A stretch of DNA of 64,000 nt, from the NCBI RefSeq assembly GCF_001632775.1, contig NZ_CP015249.1:3452686-3516685 (forward strand), read 5' to 3'. The notes beneath the pieces are model-generated. The model saw only the letters and a list, made by a program, of their open reading frames with translations. It did not search any database and had not been told where the DNA came from. Positions 61,128-64,000 of the stretch are shown here, piece by piece (the first letter of the stretch is position 1; the number at the start of each line of letters is the position of its first letter). The position numbers and the translations under genes were made by a program. The stretch comes from Dokdonella koreensis DS-123. Lineage in GTDB: Bacteria > Pseudomonadota > Gammaproteobacteria > Xanthomonadales > Rhodanobacteraceae.

Positions 61128-63530
61128 ATGGCGACGATCGACATCCCCGACTATCGACCGGTCGACAAGATCGGCTCGGGCCGGCTGGCCAGCGTCAGGC
61201 TGGCGACGCAGACGTCGCTGGAGCGCGACGTGGCGCTCAAGATCCTGTCGCCCGGCCCGGCCGCCGACCCGGACATCAGCGAGCAGTTCCTGCAGTCGGC
61301 GCGCATGCTCGCCTCGCTCGCCCACCCCAACGTGGTCCAGGTCTACGACATCGGGCTCGAGCCGGCGCCGTACTACGCGATGCAGTACCTGTCCGGCGGA
61401 AACCTGGCCAGCCGCGTCCGGCGCGGCCTGGACGAGCGCGAGCTGCGGCGCATCCTCGAGAGCATCGCGCGCGCGCTCGGCTACATCCACCGGCGCCGCC
61501 ACGTGCACGGCGGCATCAGCCCGAGCAACATCCTGTTCGATCCCAACGACACGGCGATCCTCAGCGACTTCGGCCTGCTGGCCGCACGGCGCAAGCTGGC
61601 CGCCGACACCGATACGGCGCCGCCTTCGGCCGACGGCTACGCCAGTCCCGAGGTGGCGCGCGGCGATGCGCCCGACGCGCGCTCGGACATCTTCAGCCTG
61701 GGTGCCGTGGCGTTCTTCGGCCTGAGCGGCCGCTCGCCGAGCGAGGCCGGCGATGCCAAGTCGCCGATTCCGCGGCTGCCGCCCGAGCGGGCGCATTGGC
61801 AGTCGCTGATCGACAAGGCAATGGCCACCGATCCCAATAAGCGCTTCCAGAGCGCCGAAGCGCTGCTGGCGGCACTGGCCTCGGTCGACATCCCGACGAC
61901 AGCCGGCCCGGCCGCGGTACCGGCCCCGGCCCAGCGCGCCGCGGCGGTCGTGCCGGCACGGGCCGCCGTACCGCCGGCTGCCACGGGCACCAACGAGACC
62001 AACCTCCGCGTCGCGACACCGCCGCCCCCATCCGCCGCACCGGAACGGCCGCTACCGGCCGCCGAGGAAACGGCGCCGGGCAGCTGGCTCCCGCTCGTCA
62101 TCGCCGCCTTCGGCCTGCTGCTGATCGGTGGTGTCGGCTACGGCGTGTGGTCATCGCGGACACCGGCCCCGGCGGCGCCGATCCCCGTCGCCACGAACGA
62201 AGGCGCCGAGCCGGCCGAACCGGCGCCGCCGGCGGCGGATGCGGCGATCGATGCACCGCCGGTCGTGCCGCCATCCGAGCCGGACTTCCTCTCCGACCCG
62301 CGGCTCGATGCCGACGGCCGGCCGATCGCACCGCTGGATCTGCGCCAGGTGCCGACCGTCGTCGACCCGGTGGTCGAACTGGTCCGTCTCGGACGGGCCG
62401 ATCTCGCGGCGCAGCGGCTGACCCTGCCGCCCGAGCGCAACGCGCTGGAGCGCTTCCAGTTGGCGTTGAAGATCAACCCGCGCACGCGGCCGGCCCGCGA
62501 AGGCATCGTCCAGGTCGCGCGCGCGTACCTGGAGCTGGCCGAAAGCGCCTACCAGGCCGGCAACAGCCCGGAGTTCGCCGCGCACCTGGACAAGGCGGCC
62601 GAAGTGGCCGTGGCGGCCGGCGAGGAAGGCACGGAAGTCGCCGCGGCCATCCGCGCACGCCGCGGCCGCGAGGCCGACCGGCTGGTCGAGGAAGCCCGCC
62701 CGCTGGTCGATGCCTGGGACAAGGCCGGTGCCGCCGCGCTGTACGAGCGTGCGCTGGCGTTCGACCCGGGCAATGCCACGGTGCTGGAGGCCCAGCGCCG
62801 GCTGCAGCGGGTCGGTGCGCCCGGCTACGTCTTCCGCGACCGCCTGGCCGACGGCACTGCCGGCCCGGCGCTGGTCGTGCTCGACGGCACGCTGGCCGTC
62901 GCACAGTTTCCGGTCACGCGCGGTGAGTTCACGCGCTGGTGGCAGGCCGGCGGATCGGCCCGCACCGTCGCGCAGCCCGCGTGCCGCGACCGCGAATCGT
63001 TCTTCCGCTCCTCGCGCAACCGGACCTGGCAGAAGCCCGACATCGACCAGGACGACAGCCATCCGGCGGTCTGCGTCGGCTTCGCCCAGGCGCAGGCCTA
63101 CGCGGCCTGGCTCAGCGAGCGTACCGGCCACCGCTACCGGCTGCTGACACCGGGCGAATGGGACCGCATCGCCCGCTCGGCGACCACGCCCGACTGCCGC
63201 ACGGCGAACCTCGCCGACCAGTCCTACCGCCGCCGCTACGAGACCTTGCAGGGCCAGGAATGCGACGACGGCGCTGCCGGCACCTCGCCGGTCGGCCGCT
63301 TCCCGGCGATCTCGGTCGGGGTCTTCGACCTCGACGGCAACGTCCGCGAATGGGTGGCCGGCTGCGGGAAGGGGACGCCGCTGACGGCGGCCTGTCGCGA
63401 CCATACCGTCAAGGGGCGCGGCTGGCTGTCGGTGCCTTCCAAGGAAAACGTCGGCAACGTCGACAGCTTCGGCGACGACGTGGCCTTGAACAGCGTGGGA
63501 TTCCGCGTGGCGCGCGAGATCGCACCGTGA
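61128..63530 (+). CDS. Kinase-like protein with TM, helical repeats and FGE/SUMF1-like domain (likely pseudokinase)
   Basis: The 800-residue protein has a Ser/Thr kinase fold (residues about 8-275) with Gly-loop IGSGRLASV and VALK lysine. The HRD catalytic loop reads HGGISPSN (about 127-134), with Gly for the catalytic Asp and Ser for the loop Lys. DFG is intact (LSDFGLL, about 145). A Pro/Ala linker and one helix (about 322-345) follow, then helical repeats (about 420-570) and a C-terminal FGE-sulfatase-like domain (about 594-800; FPVTRGEFTRWW, YRLLTPGEWDRIARS, VFDLDGNVREWVAG). The Cys pair of true formylglycine enzymes is absent. An FHA gene follows. PpkA/TagR-type signalling is a possible comparison. 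Confidence 0.85.
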   Translation: MATIDIPDYRPVDKIGSGRLASVRLATQTSLERDVALKILSPGPAADPDISEQFLQSARMLASLAHPNVVQVYDIGLEPAPYYAMQYLSGGNLASRVRRGLDERELRRILESIARALGYIHRRRHVHGGISPSNILFDPNDTAILSDFGLLAARRKLAADTDTAPPSADGYASPEVARGDAPDARSDIFSLGAVAFFGLSGRSPSEAGDAKSPIPRLPPERAHWQSLIDKAMATDPNKRFQSAEALLAALASVDIPTTAGPAAVPAPAQRAAAVVPARAAVPPAATGTNETNLRVATPPPPSAAPERPLPAAEETAPGSWLPLVIAAFGLLLIGGVGYGVWSSRTPAPAAPIPVATNEGAEPAEPAPPAADAAIDAPPVVPPSEPDFLSDPRLDADGRPIAPLDLRQVPTVVDPVVELVRLGRADLAAQRLTLPPERNALERFQLALKINPRTRPAREGIVQVARAYLELAESAYQAGNSPEFAAHLDKAAEVAVAAGEEGTEVAAAIRARRGREADRLVEEARPLVDAWDKAGAAALYERALAFDPGNATVLEAQRRLQRVGAPGYVFRDRLADGTAGPALVVLDGTLAVAQFPVTRGEFTRWWQAGGSARTVAQPACRDRESFFRSSRNRTWQKPDIDQDDSHPAVCVGFAQAQAYAAWLSERTGHRYRLLTPGEWDRIARSATTPDCRTANLADQSYRRRYETLQGQECDDGAAGTSPVGRFPAISVGVFDLDGNVREWVAGCGKGTPLTAACRDHTVKGRGWLSVPSKENVGNVDSFGDDVALNSVGFRVAREIAP

Positions 63531-63552
63531 ACAGCAGGGGGACTGCACACCG

Positions 63553-64000
63553 ATGAAGCTGATCTTTCCGAACGGGGAACACGCCTCGGTCGACCTGGCC
63601 GAGGGCCGCTGGACGATCGGGTCGGCTGCCGACTGCGCGATCGTGGTCGCCCTGCCCGGCGTGGCCGCGCGGCATGCACAGTTCCAGATCAAGAACGGCA
63701 TCGCCAGCGTGCAACCGCTGGCACCGGACGCGCCGGTCGCCGTGAACGGGCGCCCGGTGGCCGCGGAGACGCCGCTCAAGCCGGGCGACCTCATCACGGT
63801 CGCGACGGTCGGCTGCCGGCTCGCCGCGGTCGAGCGCGCCGGCGCGGTGGCACCGGCCGCCGCCCGGCCCGCGGTGGACGAAAGCGGCAGCACGCGCCTG
63901 CGCATCGCACTGCCGCGCTTCGTGCTGCGCGGCGTCTCGGGGCCGACCTTCGGCAAGGCCTTCCCGATCCACGGCACGATGACGATCGGCCGCCAGGCCG
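63553..64000 (+). CDS. FHA domain protein (partial, C-terminus beyond window)
   Basis: The frame starts at ATG 63553 with GGGGGA upstream and runs off the window, giving about 149 residues. The first FHA domain (about 1-93) contains GRWTIGSAADCAIVVALPGVAARHAQFQIKNG, the phosphothreonine-binding G-S...H layout (a variant of GRxxxx...SxxH), and PVAVNGRPVAAETPLKPGDLI. An Ala/Pro linker follows, and VLRGVSGPTFGKAFPIHGTMTIGRQA begins a second FHA domain. FHA proteins bind phosphothreonine, so its place directly after a kinase-like gene suggests a signalling pair, even though that kinase appears inactive. Confidence 0.85.
   Translation, partial: MKLIFPNGEHASVDLAEGRWTIGSAADCAIVVALPGVAARHAQFQIKNGIASVQPLAPDAPVAVNGRPVAAETPLKPGDLITVATVGCRLAAVERAGAVAPAAARPAVDESGSTRLRIALPRFVLRGVSGPTFGKAFPIHGTMTIGRQA

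Overview
The window is a high-GC gammaproteobacterial chromosome segment. Gene content and protein style fit the Xanthomonadales/Lysobacterales, most likely a Rhodanobacteraceae-like genus such as Dokdonella or Tahibacter; this placement is inference from gene order, codon bias and a DGFD/TGFE-type tail on secreted proteins, not from a search. It is mostly core chromosome. I see no rRNA, tRNA, CRISPR array, insertion sequence or prophage.

Layout. 1-3.1 kb (minus): secF (cut by the window edge), secD and yajC, the Sec accessory complex. 3.1-8.5 kb: a rhomboid protease, an alkyltransferase-like DNA repair protein, a PiT phosphate transporter with its DUF47 partner, trmJ, and suhB divergent from trmJ. 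8.7-20.4 kb: an OmpA-type porin, prpD, a DODA-type dioxygenase, a divergent LysR/MFS pair, a quinone-oxidoreductase-like dehydrogenase, fadH, an SDR overlapping grxD, and sodB. 20.6-31.9 kb: a 1441-residue protein with three glycosyltransferase domains, mrcB (PBP1b), a TPR lipoprotein, a DinG/YoaA helicase, a HIT protein, a LOG-type protein and an ion-channel-like protein. 31.9-38 kb (minus): a molybdenum hydroxylase operon (2Fe-2S subunit, Tat-exported large subunit, XdhC, MocA-like) and a fused alpha/beta CoA transferase. 38.1-47.5 kb: accessory secreted proteins, a membrane-anchored winged-helix/TPR regulator, and two large exported paralogues, one carrying a seven-repeat FG-GAP propeller. 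47.5-57.4 kb: glmS, then a tightly overlapping chain gspF-like, ftsE, ftsX, a double-receiver protein and ung, then rpoH behind a perfect CIRCE element, then priA. 57.4-64 kb: a DnaA-box palindrome, a DUF3667 membrane protein with a 15-bp minisatellite, a MATE exporter, a DUF3301 protein, and a kinase-like/FGE-like fusion followed by an FHA protein cut by the window end.

The most notable points are: (i) a perfect HrcA operator (CIRCE) in front of rpoH, overlapping a possible sigma-E promoter, which would join the two heat-shock circuits; (ii) a protein kinase whose HRD catalytic motif reads HGG, fused to an FGE/SUMF1-like domain lacking cysteines and paired with an FHA protein; (iii) the tandem exported paralogues built from exchanged modules, the first with a leader that can form two mutually exclusive hairpins; (iv) the triple glycosyltransferase fusion; and (v) an inverted pair of consensus DnaA boxes next to priA.
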